From: Desulfobacteraceae bacterium
GTDB lineage: Bacteria > Desulfobacterota > Desulfobacteria > Desulfobacterales > Desulfosalsimonadaceae
Direction: 5' to 3'
DNA: 64,000 nt
NCBI GenBank assembly: GCA_003599885.1
Contig: QZKW01000088.1
Location: 1 to 64,000 of the forward strand
In this document: positions 43,121 to 51,583 of the stretch, in pieces
Layout: every line of letters begins with the position of its first letter
Numbering within the stretch: position 1 is the stretch's first letter
Program-made: the position numbers and the translations under genes
Notes under the pieces: generated by a model
What the model saw: only the letters and a program-made list of their open reading frames with translations
Database searches by the model: none
What the model was told of the DNA's origin: nothing

Positions 43121-43987
43121 ATGGACATTCAATCGCCTGCAAAAATAAACCTGTTTCTTGAGGTGACCGGCAAACGGGCGGATGGATACCACAACCTGAA
43201 CACCCTGATGTGCTGCATTGATTTGCATGATGCCATCCGGCTGTCTTTTGAAAAAACCGGCATCACGATTCATTGTACCCACCCGGACGTGCCAAACGAT
43301 GAAAGCAATCTTGCCTGCCGGGCCGCTAAATTGTTTTTTGATGCCGCTTCCTGTGGTGACGGTCTTCATATCGATCTCGAAAAAAAAATCCCCATTGGCG
43401 CGGGACTCGGCGGGGGGAGCAGCAATGCGGCAGCAGTGCTCAAGGGGCTAAACGCATATTACGGCAGCCCGTTGCTTCATAGCGAGCTCATGGGGCTCGG
43501 CAAAACAATCGGCGCGGATGTGCCTTTTTTTATTTACCGCCAACCGGCGTTTGCAGCAGGGATCGGGGATATTTTAACCCCCTGCCCCCATCTTGAACCC
43601 TTTCCGGTGGTGCTGATATACCCGTCAGTTCCTGTATCCACCGCTGAGGTATATAAAAAATTGAATTTAAGATTGACAAAAACCAAAAAAATAAATACTG
43701 ATTTTCTTTTTGAGCAAAACTTGGGCCGGGATGCGTTTCAATTTTTCTTTAATGATCTGGAACCTGTCGCATCCATTATATGCCCCGAAATTATGCAGGC
43801 AAAAGCGTCTTTACTCCACCATAACGCCATGACCGCATTGATGACGGGGAGCGGTTCAGCGGTATTCGGACTTTTTGAAAATGATGATCTGGCTGAAAAG
43901 GCATACACCGCCATTTCCGGCCAAATTGCAGGAAGCATAGACAATACAAGGATATGGCAGGTCTATCGGAGCCATTTGGTTGTATAA
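43121..43987 (+). CDS. ispE: 4-diphosphocytidyl-2-C-methyl-D-erythritol kinase
   Basis: A 288-residue IspE of the GHMP kinase family, fourth step of the methylerythritol phosphate route to isoprenoids. It starts MDIQSPAKINLFLEVTGKRADGYH, has the ATP-binding motif PIGAGLGGGSSNAAAVL near residue 95, and the third GHMP motif LMTGSGSAVFGLF near residue 250. The gene order ispE, tRNA-Gln, prs, rplY, pth is common in proteobacteria-related genomes. Confidence 0.95.
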   Translation: MDIQSPAKINLFLEVTGKRADGYHNLNTLMCCIDLHDAIRLSFEKTGITIHCTHPDVPNDESNLACRAAKLFFDAASCGDGLHIDLEKKIPIGAGLGGGSSNAAAVLKGLNAYYGSPLLHSELMGLGKTIGADVPFFIYRQPAFAAGIGDILTPCPHLEPFPVVLIYPSVPVSTAEVYKKLNLRLTKTKKINTDFLFEQNLGRDAFQFFFNDLEPVASIICPEIMQAKASLLHHNAMTALMTGSGSAVFGLFENDDLAEKAYTAISGQIAGSIDNTRIWQVYRSHLVV

Positions 43988-44065
43988 ACGGTATTGATAA
44001 CAACAGATATTACGACAACGGCGGAAGATATCCTTACCGGGTGGCGTTGTCTGCAAAAAGCATAT

Positions 44066-44140
44066 TGGGGCGTCGTCAAGCGGAAAGACACAGGATTTTG
44101 ATTCCTGCATTCGGAGGTTCGAATCCTCCCGCCCCAGCCA
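44066..44140 (+). tRNA. tRNA-Gln (anticodon TTG)
   Basis: A 75-nt cloverleaf including an encoded CCA. The acceptor TGGGGCG pairs with CGCCCCA, the discriminator is G137-type (G at 44137), and the anticodon stem CAGGA/TCCTG (44091-44095 with 44103-44107) holds the loop TTTTGAT with anticodon TTG at 44098-44100. The T arm GGAGG-TTCGAAT-CCTCC is intact. It sits between ispE and prs. Confidence 0.96.
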
Positions 44141-44173
44141 ACATAACCATTTTAAAATAAAAGATTTATAATC

Positions 44174-45121
44174 ATGTATCAGGATAACGGCTATGTGCTT
44201 TTTGCAGGAAATTCCAACCCTATTCTGGCCCAGTCGATCTGCGCATATTTAAAAAAAGATCTCGGCGGCGCAAAAGTCAAACGGTTCAGTGACGGCGAAA
44301 TTCAAATTGAAATTGATGAAAACGTTCGTTTAAAAGATGTGTTTGTTATCCAGTCCACCAGTGCTCCGGTCAATGACAACCTGGTTGAACTGATGCTGAT
44401 GATTGACGCCCTGAAACGGTCGTCCGTCCGGCGAATCACCGCCGTGATACCCTATTTCGGATACGCCCGTCAGGACAAAAAGGTGGCGCCACGGGTGCCG
44501 ATCAGCGCAAAACTGGTGGCAGACATGCTGACCACCGCAGGCGCCCACCGGATTATTACCATGGACCTTCACGCCGGTCAAATCCAGGGCTTTTTCAATA
44601 TTCCCGTGGACAACCTGTTTGCAGCCCCGGTGCTGATTGAGTATATGCGAAAAGAAAATACCCAAGATACGATCATCGTATCACCGGATGCCGGTGGTGT
44701 TGAACGGGCAAGAGCTTTTGCAAAACGCCTGGATTGCGGTCTGGCCATTATTGATAAACGCCGGGATGCGCCGAATAAAGCCAAAGCCATGGCGGTCATC
44801 GGTGATGTCAGGGGGAAACGGGCCGTTATTCTGGATGATATGGCCGACACCGCCGGAACACTGACCGAAGCCGCTAAAGCGCTGGCCGGTGAAGGGGCCC
44901 GTGAAGTGCATGCCTGTTGCACCCATCCGGTTTTATCGGGACCGGCTATTGACAGGATCACCGATTCCGTATTAGAAACAGTCGTCGTAACAGATACCAT
45001 TCCTTTATCCGATAAAGGGCGGGCCTGTTCTAAAATAAAAGTTCTGTCCATATCCAGTCTTATCGGGGAAGCGATTATTCGGAGCCATACTGGGGACTCT
45101 GTTACATCATTATTTATCTAA
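44174..45121 (+). CDS. prs: Ribose-phosphate pyrophosphokinase
   Basis: A 315-residue PRPP synthetase. It makes phosphoribosyl pyrophosphate from ribose-5-phosphate and ATP for nucleotide, NAD, His and Trp synthesis. Visible motifs are [12 protein letters not shown], the [14 protein letters not shown] loop, the metal-binding [14 protein letters not shown], the flexible-loop KRR in [12 protein letters not shown], and the PRPP-binding [14 protein letters not shown]. The class I pattern indicates ADP and phosphate control. It lies 33 bp after tRNA-Gln. Confidence 0.96.
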   Translation: MYQDNGYVLFAGNSNPILAQSICAYLKKDLGGAKVKRFSDGEIQIEIDENVRLKDVFVIQSTSAPVNDNLVELMLMIDALKRSSVRRITAVIPYFGYARQDKKVAPRVPISAKLVADMLTTAGAHRIITMDLHAGQIQGFFNIPVDNLFAAPVLIEYMRKENTQDTIIVSPDAGGVERARAFAKRLDCGLAIIDKRRDAPNKAKAMAVIGDVRGKRAVILDDMADTAGTLTEAAKALAGEGAREVHACCTHPVLSGPAIDRITDSVLETVVVTDTIPLSDKGRACSKIKVLSISSLIGEAIIRSHTGDSVTSLFI

Positions 45122-45150
45122 ACAAACCGAAATGCAGGGAGGCATAAATT

Positions 45151-45771
45151 TTGGAAACACATAAACTTCAAGCGCAAATGCGTAATTCCACAGGAAAAGG
45201 AACCGCACGGGCCTTGCGCCGGGACGGAAGAATTCCCGCTGTTCTCTATGGCTCAGGAATTGACAGTGTCATGCTCTCGCTTGACACCCATACGGTCCAA
45301 CTGTTGTTGAGAAAAATCAATTTCGCGCAGACCCTCTTGAATCTGACCGTTGAAAGTGATCCGCCCATTGATAAGACGGTCATGATCAAAGAGATTCAGA
45401 TCGAACCGCTCAGTCAGAATCTTCGCCATATCGATTTTTATGAAGTCAATATGAAACGAAAACTTACCGTCACGGTTCCGGTGGTGATTACCGGCGTTTC
45501 GAAAGGCGTTGAAGAAGGCGGCGTTCTTCAGATTATCCGCCGGGAACTGGATGTCAACTGTCTGCCGGATGCGATTCCGGAAAGCATTGTCGTTGATGTG
45601 ACGGATCTTGAAATCGGGGATTCCATCCATGTCAATGAGCTCAGGCTGGACGGCGAGGCTGAGATCCCGCATGATGTGAATTTCACCATCGTCACCATCG
45701 TCAGCCCGAAACGCGATGAAAGACCTGCCGGTGAAGAAGAGGCAACTGTCGAAGCGGCAGCTGAAAAATAA
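45151..45771 (+). CDS. rplY: 50S ribosomal protein L25/Ctc family
   Basis: A 206-residue L25 of the long TL5/Ctc type. The N-terminal 5S-rRNA-binding domain (RNSTGKGTARALRRDGRIPAVLYG) is followed by the C-terminal beta domain and a Glu/Ala-rich tail. The start codon is TTG at 45151, with GGGAGG 10 nt upstream; no better ATG exists. It follows prs by 29 bp and precedes pth by 50 bp, the standard order. Confidence 0.95.
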   Translation: METHKLQAQMRNSTGKGTARALRRDGRIPAVLYGSGIDSVMLSLDTHTVQLLLRKINFAQTLLNLTVESDPPIDKTVMIKEIQIEPLSQNLRHIDFYEVNMKRKLTVTVPVVITGVSKGVEEGGVLQIIRRELDVNCLPDAIPESIVVDVTDLEIGDSIHVNELRLDGEAEIPHDVNFTIVTIVSPKRDERPAGEEEATVEAAAEK

Positions 45772-45821
45772 TCTGACAGCCATGCGCTACCCGATTTTTT
45801 ATCGCACGCATATTTTAGATA

Positions 45822-46439
45822 ATGCCTGTTATGCCGAATGATTCATGGATGATCGTGGGGCTGGGAAATCCGGGCCGCGAATATGAAAGGACCCGGCATA
45901 ATATCGGGTTTATGGTGATTGACAGACTCGCGGAGAGTTGTGGTATTTCCCTCACTCAAAAAAAATTTGACGCCCTTTTTGGTGTGGGGAAAATAGAGAC
46001 GTTACCGGTTATATTAGCAAAGCCCATGGCCTATATGAACCGCAGCGGGCCGCCGGTCCAGCAGCTGGCAAAATATTATCAACTGGAATCAGACCATATA
46101 CTGGTCATACATGACGATATTGACATTTTATTCGGAAATTTAAAAATCAAATCGAAAGGAGGGCATGGAGGGCATAATGGAATAAAATCTATTATCGGTG
46201 CCACTGGCGAATCAGAATTTCCCAGGATCAGAATCGGCATCGGGCGTCCGGAATCACATCATATGGATGTCACGAATCATGTGCTCGGGAAATTCACTCC
46301 TGATGAAATGCAATATCTGGAACCGGTTCTATCCCATGCCGTGGACGCTGCTCAATTAATATTAAAAAAAAATATCACCATCTGCATGAATCAATTTAAC
46401 AGAAACAACAGAAACGAAGCAGGATCTGATAAACTTTAA
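45822..46439 (+). CDS. pth: Peptidyl-tRNA hydrolase
   Basis: A 205-residue Pth. It releases peptides from peptidyl-tRNA that dropped off ribosomes. Motifs: MIVGLGNPGREYERTRHNIGF with the catalytic His, KPMAYMNRSGPPVQQLAKYY, VIHDDIDILFG with the catalytic Asp, and KSKGGHGGHNGIKSI. The start ATG has a short weak upstream region; an internal ATG (MPNDSW at 45831) is also possible. It lies 22 bp before the pyrophosphatase gene. Confidence 0.95.
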   Translation: MPVMPNDSWMIVGLGNPGREYERTRHNIGFMVIDRLAESCGISLTQKKFDALFGVGKIETLPVILAKPMAYMNRSGPPVQQLAKYYQLESDHILVIHDDIDILFGNLKIKSKGGHGGHNGIKSIIGATGESEFPRIRIGIGRPESHHMDVTNHVLGKFTPDEMQYLEPVLSHAVDAAQLILKKNITICMNQFNRNNRNEAGSDKL

Positions 46440-46461
46440 TCTTTAGTTAGGGAGGAAAAAC

Positions 46462-48519
46462 ATGGAAGCGTTAATGGGAAATATTCCACTCACGTGTACA
46501 ATCATTGGACTGGTGGGTATTCTGTACTCACTGCTGGTTGCCGGAATCATCAAGGGTGCCCCGGCTGGTAACGCAAGAATGCAGGAAATCGCCGCCGCTA
46601 TTCAGGAAGGCGCGATTGCGTATCTGAACCGTCAGGCCAAAAGCATGGGCGCTGTCGGTATTATTATTTTTGGCGTGATCTTTTTCACGCTGGGCGCCAA
46701 AACCGCTGTTGGTTTTCTGGTTGGCGCGCTGTCCTCTTTCATCGCCGGTTATATCGGAATGAGAGTTTCGGTTATTGCCAACGTCAGGACCACTGAGGCC
46801 TCAAGAGGCGGCCTTTCCGCCGGTCTGGCCATGGCTTTCAAAGGCGGTTCGGTTACCGGTATGCTGGTTGCGGGCTTGGGTCTTACCTCTCTGGCCGGTT
46901 TCTTTACCTACATGATTTCATCTGCTCCTGAAGGCGCAAAGCTCATTGATTTGGTTGTACCTCTGGTTGCCCTTGGTTTTGGCGGCAGCTTGATCTCCAT
47001 CTTTGCCCGTCTGGGCGGCGGTATCTTCACCAAAGGCGCTGACGTCGGCGCTGACCTGGTGGGTAAAGTCGAAGCAGGGATTCCTGAAGATGATCCAAGA
47101 AACCCTGCAACCATCGCCGACAACGTTGGCGACAACGTTGGTGACTGTGCTGGTATGGCAGCCGACCTTTTTGAAACCTATGTTGTGACCCTTGTTGCTG
47201 CCATGCTTCTGGGCGCATTGCTTTTCCCGGGCCAAGATGTGGTCGTCTTCTTACCCTTAGTACTGGGCGCAGTTTCCATTATTGCTTCCATCATCGCCAT
47301 GTTCTTTGTCCGTTTGGGAAAAAGCGAATACATCATGGGCGCATTGTACAAAGGGATGTTCGGCGCTGCTATTATTGCTGGCGTAGCGTTCTATTTTGTT
47401 ATTAACTTTATGGTCGTTGCTGAACTTAAAATCGGTGCGGAAGTCATCACCGCGATGAATCTGTATTACGCCGCTCTGGTCGGACTGGTTCTCACCGTCC
47501 TGATCGTTGTGATCACCGAATATTACACCGGTATTTACGGGCCCGTGAAACATATTGCTGAAGCGTCCACCACCGGTCATGGCACCAACATTATCGCTGG
47601 TATCGGCGTCAGCCTTCAGTCCACTGCTGCACCGGTTCTGACGATTTGTGCCGCCATTTATGTTGCGTATGACTTTGCCGGCCTTTACGGCATTGCCATT
47701 GCTGCGGTATCCATGCTGTCCATGACAGGTATGGTTATTGCGATCGATGCTTACGGCCCGATCACCGACAACGCCGGCGGTATCGCTGAAATGGCTGAAC
47801 TGGATGACAGTGTTCGCGCTGTTACCGATCCTCTGGATGCTGTTGGAAACACCACAAAAGCGGTTACCAAAGGTTATGCTATCGGCTCCGCCGCTCTGGC
47901 AGCCCTGGTTCTTTTTGCCGCCTATACCCAGGAATTCGCTCTGCATGGCGGTTCCGCCAAAATCGCTTTTGATCTGGCTGATGTGAATGTTATCATCGGT
48001 CTGTTCATCGGCGGACTTCTGCCCTACCTGTTTGGTTCAATGGCCATGAGCGCTGTCGGTAAAGCCGGCGCGGCTGTTGTTGAAGAAGTAAGACGTCAGT
48101 TCCGTGAAATCCCGGGCATTATGGAAGGCACAGCAAAACCCGATTACAGAGCTTGCGTTGATATCGTCACCAAGTTCGCACTTTCCCAGATGATGATTCC
48201 GGCGCTTCTGCCGGTTGTCACCCCGCTGCTGGTCGGCTTTCTGCTGGGCAAAGTCGCTCTTGGCGGTCTGTTGATCGGAAGTATCGTCACCGGTCTGTTT
48301 GTCGCTATTTCAATGACCACCGGCGGCGCCGCATGGGATAACGCGAAAAAATACATTGAAGAAGGTTACTTTGGCGGCAAAGGCAGTGATGCCCATAAAG
48401 CTGCGGTTACCGGCGACACCGTCGGCGACCCCTACAAAGATACCGCTGGTCCGGCAATCAACCCGATGATCAAAATTCTGAATGTTGTCGCGTTGCTGAT
48501 GGTACCGTTCCTGATGTAA
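46462..48519 (+). CDS. hppA: Membrane-bound proton-translocating pyrophosphatase (K+-independent type)
   Basis: A 685-residue membrane pyrophosphatase with about 16 helices. It couples PPi hydrolysis to ion pumping. The catalytic loops carry [53 protein letters not shown] and [15 protein letters not shown]. In the position that separates subclasses, the motif reads GNTTKA with Lys at residue 466; K+-dependent enzymes have Ala there, so this is predicted to be the K+-independent H+ pump. GGGAGG lies 6 nt before the ATG. PPi released by sulfate activation is a likely substrate. Confidence 0.94.
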   Translation: MEALMGNIPLTCTIIGLVGILYSLLVAGIIKGAPAGNARMQEIAAAIQEGAIAYLNRQAKSMGAVGIIIFGVIFFTLGAKTAVGFLVGALSSFIAGYIGMRVSVIANVRTTEASRGGLSAGLAMAFKGGSVTGMLVAGLGLTSLAGFFTYMISSAPEGAKLIDLVVPLVALGFGGSLISIFARLGGGIFTKGADVGADLVGKVEAGIPEDDPRNPATIADNVGDNVGDCAGMAADLFETYVVTLVAAMLLGALLFPGQDVVVFLPLVLGAVSIIASIIAMFFVRLGKSEYIMGALYKGMFGAAIIAGVAFYFVINFMVVAELKIGAEVITAMNLYYAALVGLVLTVLIVVITEYYTGIYGPVKHIAEASTTGHGTNIIAGIGVSLQSTAAPVLTICAAIYVAYDFAGLYGIAIAAVSMLSMTGMVIAIDAYGPITDNAGGIAEMAELDDSVRAVTDPLDAVGNTTKAVTKGYAIGSAALAALVLFAAYTQEFALHGGSAKIAFDLADVNVIIGLFIGGLLPYLFGSMAMSAVGKAGAAVVEEVRRQFREIPGIMEGTAKPDYRACVDIVTKFALSQMMIPALLPVVTPLLVGFLLGKVALGGLLIGSIVTGLFVAISMTTGGAAWDNAKKYIEEGYFGGKGSDAHKAAVTGDTVGDPYKDTAGPAINPMIKILNVVALLMVPFLM

Positions 48520-48552
48520 TATCATGACAATGATATAAATTAAGGCAAGTTA

Positions 48553-48591
48553 AAGGGGATTGGCGGCTTTATCGTCAGTCCCCTTTTTTTT
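48553..48591 (+). terminator. Intrinsic terminator after hppA
   Basis: GGGGATTGGCG pairs with CGTCAGTCCCC (11 bp with two G-U pairs) around a 6-nt loop and is followed by eight T residues. It begins about 35 bp after the hppA stop. Confidence 0.9.
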
Positions 48592-48673
48592 GTTGATTTT
48601 TTTCTATTAAAATGTTAAGTTATTTTTTTTATTTGAAATAATATTAACTCGACAAAGCAGCACGGTGTTAAAA

Positions 48674-49225
48674 ATGGCTAAAAAAGCAAGTAATGCGATC
48701 ATTAAAGAAGTAGAGGAACAACCGGCCATCAAGGTCTTTCAGGTGGGGGACCTGGCTGTTTATCCGGCGCACGGCGTCGGCAGAATTGAATCTATTGAGT
48801 CCCGGACGATCAATGGCGACAAACATGATTTTTATATTTTGAAAATCCTTGAAAACAGCATGGTCATTATGATTCCGACCTGGAACGTGGCGTCTGTGGG
48901 ATTAAGGAATATTATTGATTCAACCCAGGTCGCAGAAATATACGATGTGTTGAGGACCAAAAAAGATGATATTTTCGACAACCAGACATGGAACAGAAGA
49001 TATAAAGAATATATGGACAAGCTGAAGACCGGCTCTCTTTATGATGTCGCAGAAGTCTTCAGGGATCTGTATCTCCTTAAACTGGTCAAAGACTTATCTT
49101 TTGGGGAGCGGAAACTTCTGGATACAGCGAAGGTTTTGCTGTTAAGAGAACTTTGCACAGCAAAGAAAGCGGATGAAGAAACCGTATGGGCGGAAGTGGA
49201 AGCCCTGTTTATTCAACCCGAGTAA
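48674..49225 (+). CDS. CarD/CdnL family transcription factor
   Basis: A 183-residue CarD-type regulator. The N-terminal RNA-polymerase-interaction domain (FQVGDLAVYPAHGVGRIESIESRTI) is followed by a helical DNA-binding domain (TWNRRYKEYMDKLKTGSLYDVAEVFRDLYLL, then LSFGERKLLDTAKVLLLREL). These proteins stabilise open promoter complexes, often at rRNA and growth genes. The ATG at 48674 was taken; a GTG three codons earlier is possible. It follows the hppA terminator, so it has its own promoter. Confidence 0.93.
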   Translation: MAKKASNAIIKEVEEQPAIKVFQVGDLAVYPAHGVGRIESIESRTINGDKHDFYILKILENSMVIMIPTWNVASVGLRNIIDSTQVAEIYDVLRTKKDDIFDNQTWNRRYKEYMDKLKTGSLYDVAEVFRDLYLLKLVKDLSFGERKLLDTAKVLLLRELCTAKKADEETVWAEVEALFIQPE

Positions 49226-49261
49226 AACGCCCTGGTTTCCAGAACTCGATACACCCACCAT

Positions 49262-50308
49262 ATGTCTAATCAAAAACATGGGTCGTTTGTCGTCATGGCA
49301 GATATCAATGATGTCGGCAAACGACTCGATGCTTTTGTCACGGCCAATTTCCCGTCCATATCCCGCAGCATAGCTTCCCGCCTGATCCAAATGGGTGAAA
49401 TAACGGTCCACGGTTCCATCAAAAAACCCGGCTATCGCCTGGCCCCTGGTGATAGGGTAGAAGGCCTTATTCCCGAGCTCGTGCCGTTTCACCTGGAGCC
49501 GGAAGCCATTGACGTACCGATCCTTTTTGAAGATGCCGCCATTCTTGTCGTCAATAAACCGCCTGGCATGGTTGTCCACCCTTCACCAGGGCATGAGGAG
49601 GGCACCCTTGCCAACTGGCTCCTGCATCACCATCCGCCCATAGAAAAGGTCGGAGGCGATACGAGCCGACCCGGTATCGTTCACCGCCTGGACCAGGACA
49701 CATCAGGCGTCCTGGTGGTCGCAAAAACCGAAAAAACCTATACTGATATGGTATTACAATTTAAAGAAAGGCTTGTGAAGAAAACCTATATTGGGCTGGT
49801 ATACGGAAATATTGGCACGGATTGCGGACAGATTGTGCTGCCAATTGGGCGGCATACAGAAAACAGAAAAAAAATGGGTATATCCGATAGTTGCAGCGCA
49901 CGATACGCTGAAACCCACTGGAGGGTCAGGCAACGATTTAACCGGATGTCCCTCATGGAATTTGACATTAAAACCGGCAGAACGCATCAGATCCGCGTTC
50001 ACTGTGCAGCCATTAACCATCCGATTGTCGGGGACCGGGTGTATGGGTTTAAAAAACCCGGCCGGCTGTTTGAAGGCAGCGCTTTGCTAAAACAATTGAT
50101 CCAGTCAATTCCCAGGCAGATGCTTCATGCCTGGCGACTGGGGATAATCCATCCTGAAACGAGGGAAAACATTCAGTTTGAAGCGCCTTTACCAGAGGAT
50201 ATGAGCAGAATTCTATCCAGCATCCAAGAACATGAAAAATCAACAGAATCCGCATCCCCTATTTCACACCCAGACGGCACTGATGCGAATCCGCATCAAA
50301 GGTCATGA
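49262..50308 (+). CDS. rluD: RluD-family 23S rRNA pseudouridine synthase
   Basis: A 348-residue pseudouridine synthase of the RluA/RluD family. An S4 RNA-binding domain (residues about 15-70) precedes the catalytic domain with the signature RPGIVHRLDQDTSGVLVVAKT and its catalytic Asp near residue 145; KKTYIGLVYG and GRTHQIRVHCAAINHPIVGD follow. It modifies helix 69 of 23S rRNA in typical members. The C-terminal 50 bp overlap the convergent gene on the other strand. Confidence 0.92.
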   Translation: MSNQKHGSFVVMADINDVGKRLDAFVTANFPSISRSIASRLIQMGEITVHGSIKKPGYRLAPGDRVEGLIPELVPFHLEPEAIDVPILFEDAAILVVNKPPGMVVHPSPGHEEGTLANWLLHHHPPIEKVGGDTSRPGIVHRLDQDTSGVLVVAKTEKTYTDMVLQFKERLVKKTYIGLVYGNIGTDCGQIVLPIGRHTENRKKMGISDSCSARYAETHWRVRQRFNRMSLMEFDIKTGRTHQIRVHCAAINHPIVGDRVYGFKKPGRLFEGSALLKQLIQSIPRQMLHAWRLGIIHPETRENIQFEAPLPEDMSRILSSIQEHEKSTESASPISHPDGTDANPHQRS

Positions 50309-50846
50309 TAATTTCCTGACCCTTCTTTTTTTCCTGGTTCAATTTCTTATATTCCTGGATCATTCGTTTCTTAAATTCCGTCTTTGTCTCCTGAGCGTCC
50401 GTGTGCCCGTAGGCTCTTAATTTTTCCTGCTGAATTTCCCAGAGTGTGTCCACAGAATACTGGGCTTTGCTCTGCTGACGCATGCTGCCATCATCCGATG
50501 CCGGATTTGCGGCAATAGACTCATTTGAAGCGCCGGGGTGCTTTTGACTTTGCTTTTCAGCATGTTCCCAGACCCGGCTCCAAGCCTGTTTACTATAATG
50601 CAATTTCCATTGAAGGTTGTCGAGCAATACGGTCAGATGTTTGGTAGAGATACTGTTAGGAATACGAAATGCTTGAATTTTTTCAATTAAATCCAAATGG
50701 CGGGGGTGAGGTTTGTTGTTTCGGTCGGCAAGGAATGCCCTGATTTTCGAATCCATCTCATCGACCTGACGACTCATTAAAGCCAGCGCCTGCTCAACCT
50801 GTTTCCGTTGTCCTTCTAAATCTAAATCCCGATCGAAAAAATCCAT
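50259..50846 (-). CDS. Hypothetical protein, helical
   Basis: A 195-residue, highly charged, helix-rich protein I do not recognise. The first 45 residues (LEGQRKQVEQALALMSRQVDEMD) could form a coiled coil. The ATG at 50846 (MDFFDRDLD) was preferred to one at 50861. Its 3' end overlaps the rluD 3' end by 50 bp in the convergent sense, which is unusual. No membrane segment or catalytic motif is evident. Confidence 0.65.
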   Translation of the reverse strand: MDFFDRDLDLEGQRKQVEQALALMSRQVDEMDSKIRAFLADRNNKPHPRHLDLIEKIQAFRIPNSISTKHLTVLLDNLQWKLHYSKQAWSRVWEHAEKQSQKHPGASNESIAANPASDDGSMRQQSKAQYSVDTLWEIQQEKLRAYGHTDAQETKTEFKKRMIQEYKKLNQEKKKGQEIIMTFDADSHQCRLGVK

Positions 50847-51031
50847 TGATATGCACCTCAAGGCTTATATTCGAATACAAAGCAACATTACGCATGGACC
50901 AAAATGAAATAAGCCACACACTGCCTTCCGGCAACAAGTGACTTATGGATCATCATAGTCTTATTCTTTTAAAACGCCATGAATTTAAAAAAATGAGTTG
51001 TATCCCTTTATTTCCATTACCAAAAAACTTC

Positions 51032-51529
51032 TTACCAGGAATTCAGAATACCATGCCCTTTGCACTTAGCCAGCTCATTCTGAAACTGCTGAAACCGGTA
51101 ACCCAGAACCTTAATGAGATAGGACATCACCCGATACCCCATTAACGGATCCTGATCAAAAAGATCCAATAACGACTGCCTGGATATTTGAATGACGGAG
51201 CAAGTGCGCGTAACACAATAGGCTGAAAGCATCATTTTATAGGGCGGGATAAAACAGGACCACCCCAGGATGCGTTTTTTCTGTTCATCTGCTTCAAAGC
51301 TCGAAATGGTTGTTTCATCAGTGGACGGACGATTGCCTGGCAATTCGAAGCGAAGATCCACTTGACCATCGACAACCAGCCAAAGGTAATCGGCTGCATC
51401 GCCTTCTTTAAACAGCCTTTCCCCGCGCTTAAATTCCTGTTTCACGCAAAATTGCTGAATAGCAGCCAACTGCTCATCCGACAATTCTTTAAATGCCTGA
51501 ACTTTATCTAAATCTTTAAGTGAAATCAT
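51032..51529 (-). CDS. Cyclic-nucleotide-binding domain protein
   Basis: A 165-residue protein with one cNMP-binding domain (FKELSDEQLAAIQQFC ... KRGERLFKEGDAADYLWLVVDGQVDL, then SCFIPPYKMMLSAYCVTRTCSVIQISRQSLLDLF). It has no DNA-binding helix-turn-helix, unlike Crp. The start at 51529 follows a G-rich site in the GTGGGGGCG run. It lies 54 bp after the rnfB stop and may be the last gene of the rnf transcript; a role in redox-linked signalling is an inference. Confidence 0.82.
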   Translation of the reverse strand: MISLKDLDKVQAFKELSDEQLAAIQQFCVKQEFKRGERLFKEGDAADYLWLVVDGQVDLRFELPGNRPSTDETTISSFEADEQKKRILGWSCFIPPYKMMLSAYCVTRTCSVIQISRQSLLDLFDQDPLMGYRVMSYLIKVLGYRFQQFQNELAKCKGHGILNSW

Positions 51530-51583
51530 GCACGCCCCCACGAATAAGTCTGTCCCTAAAATACGGACGTTTTATCTTAAAAA

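Noticed and set aside
49815-49827. TGGCAC followed by TTGC, resembling a sigma-54 promoter
   Set aside because: The spacing is too short by about two bases and it lies inside the rluD coding sequence.
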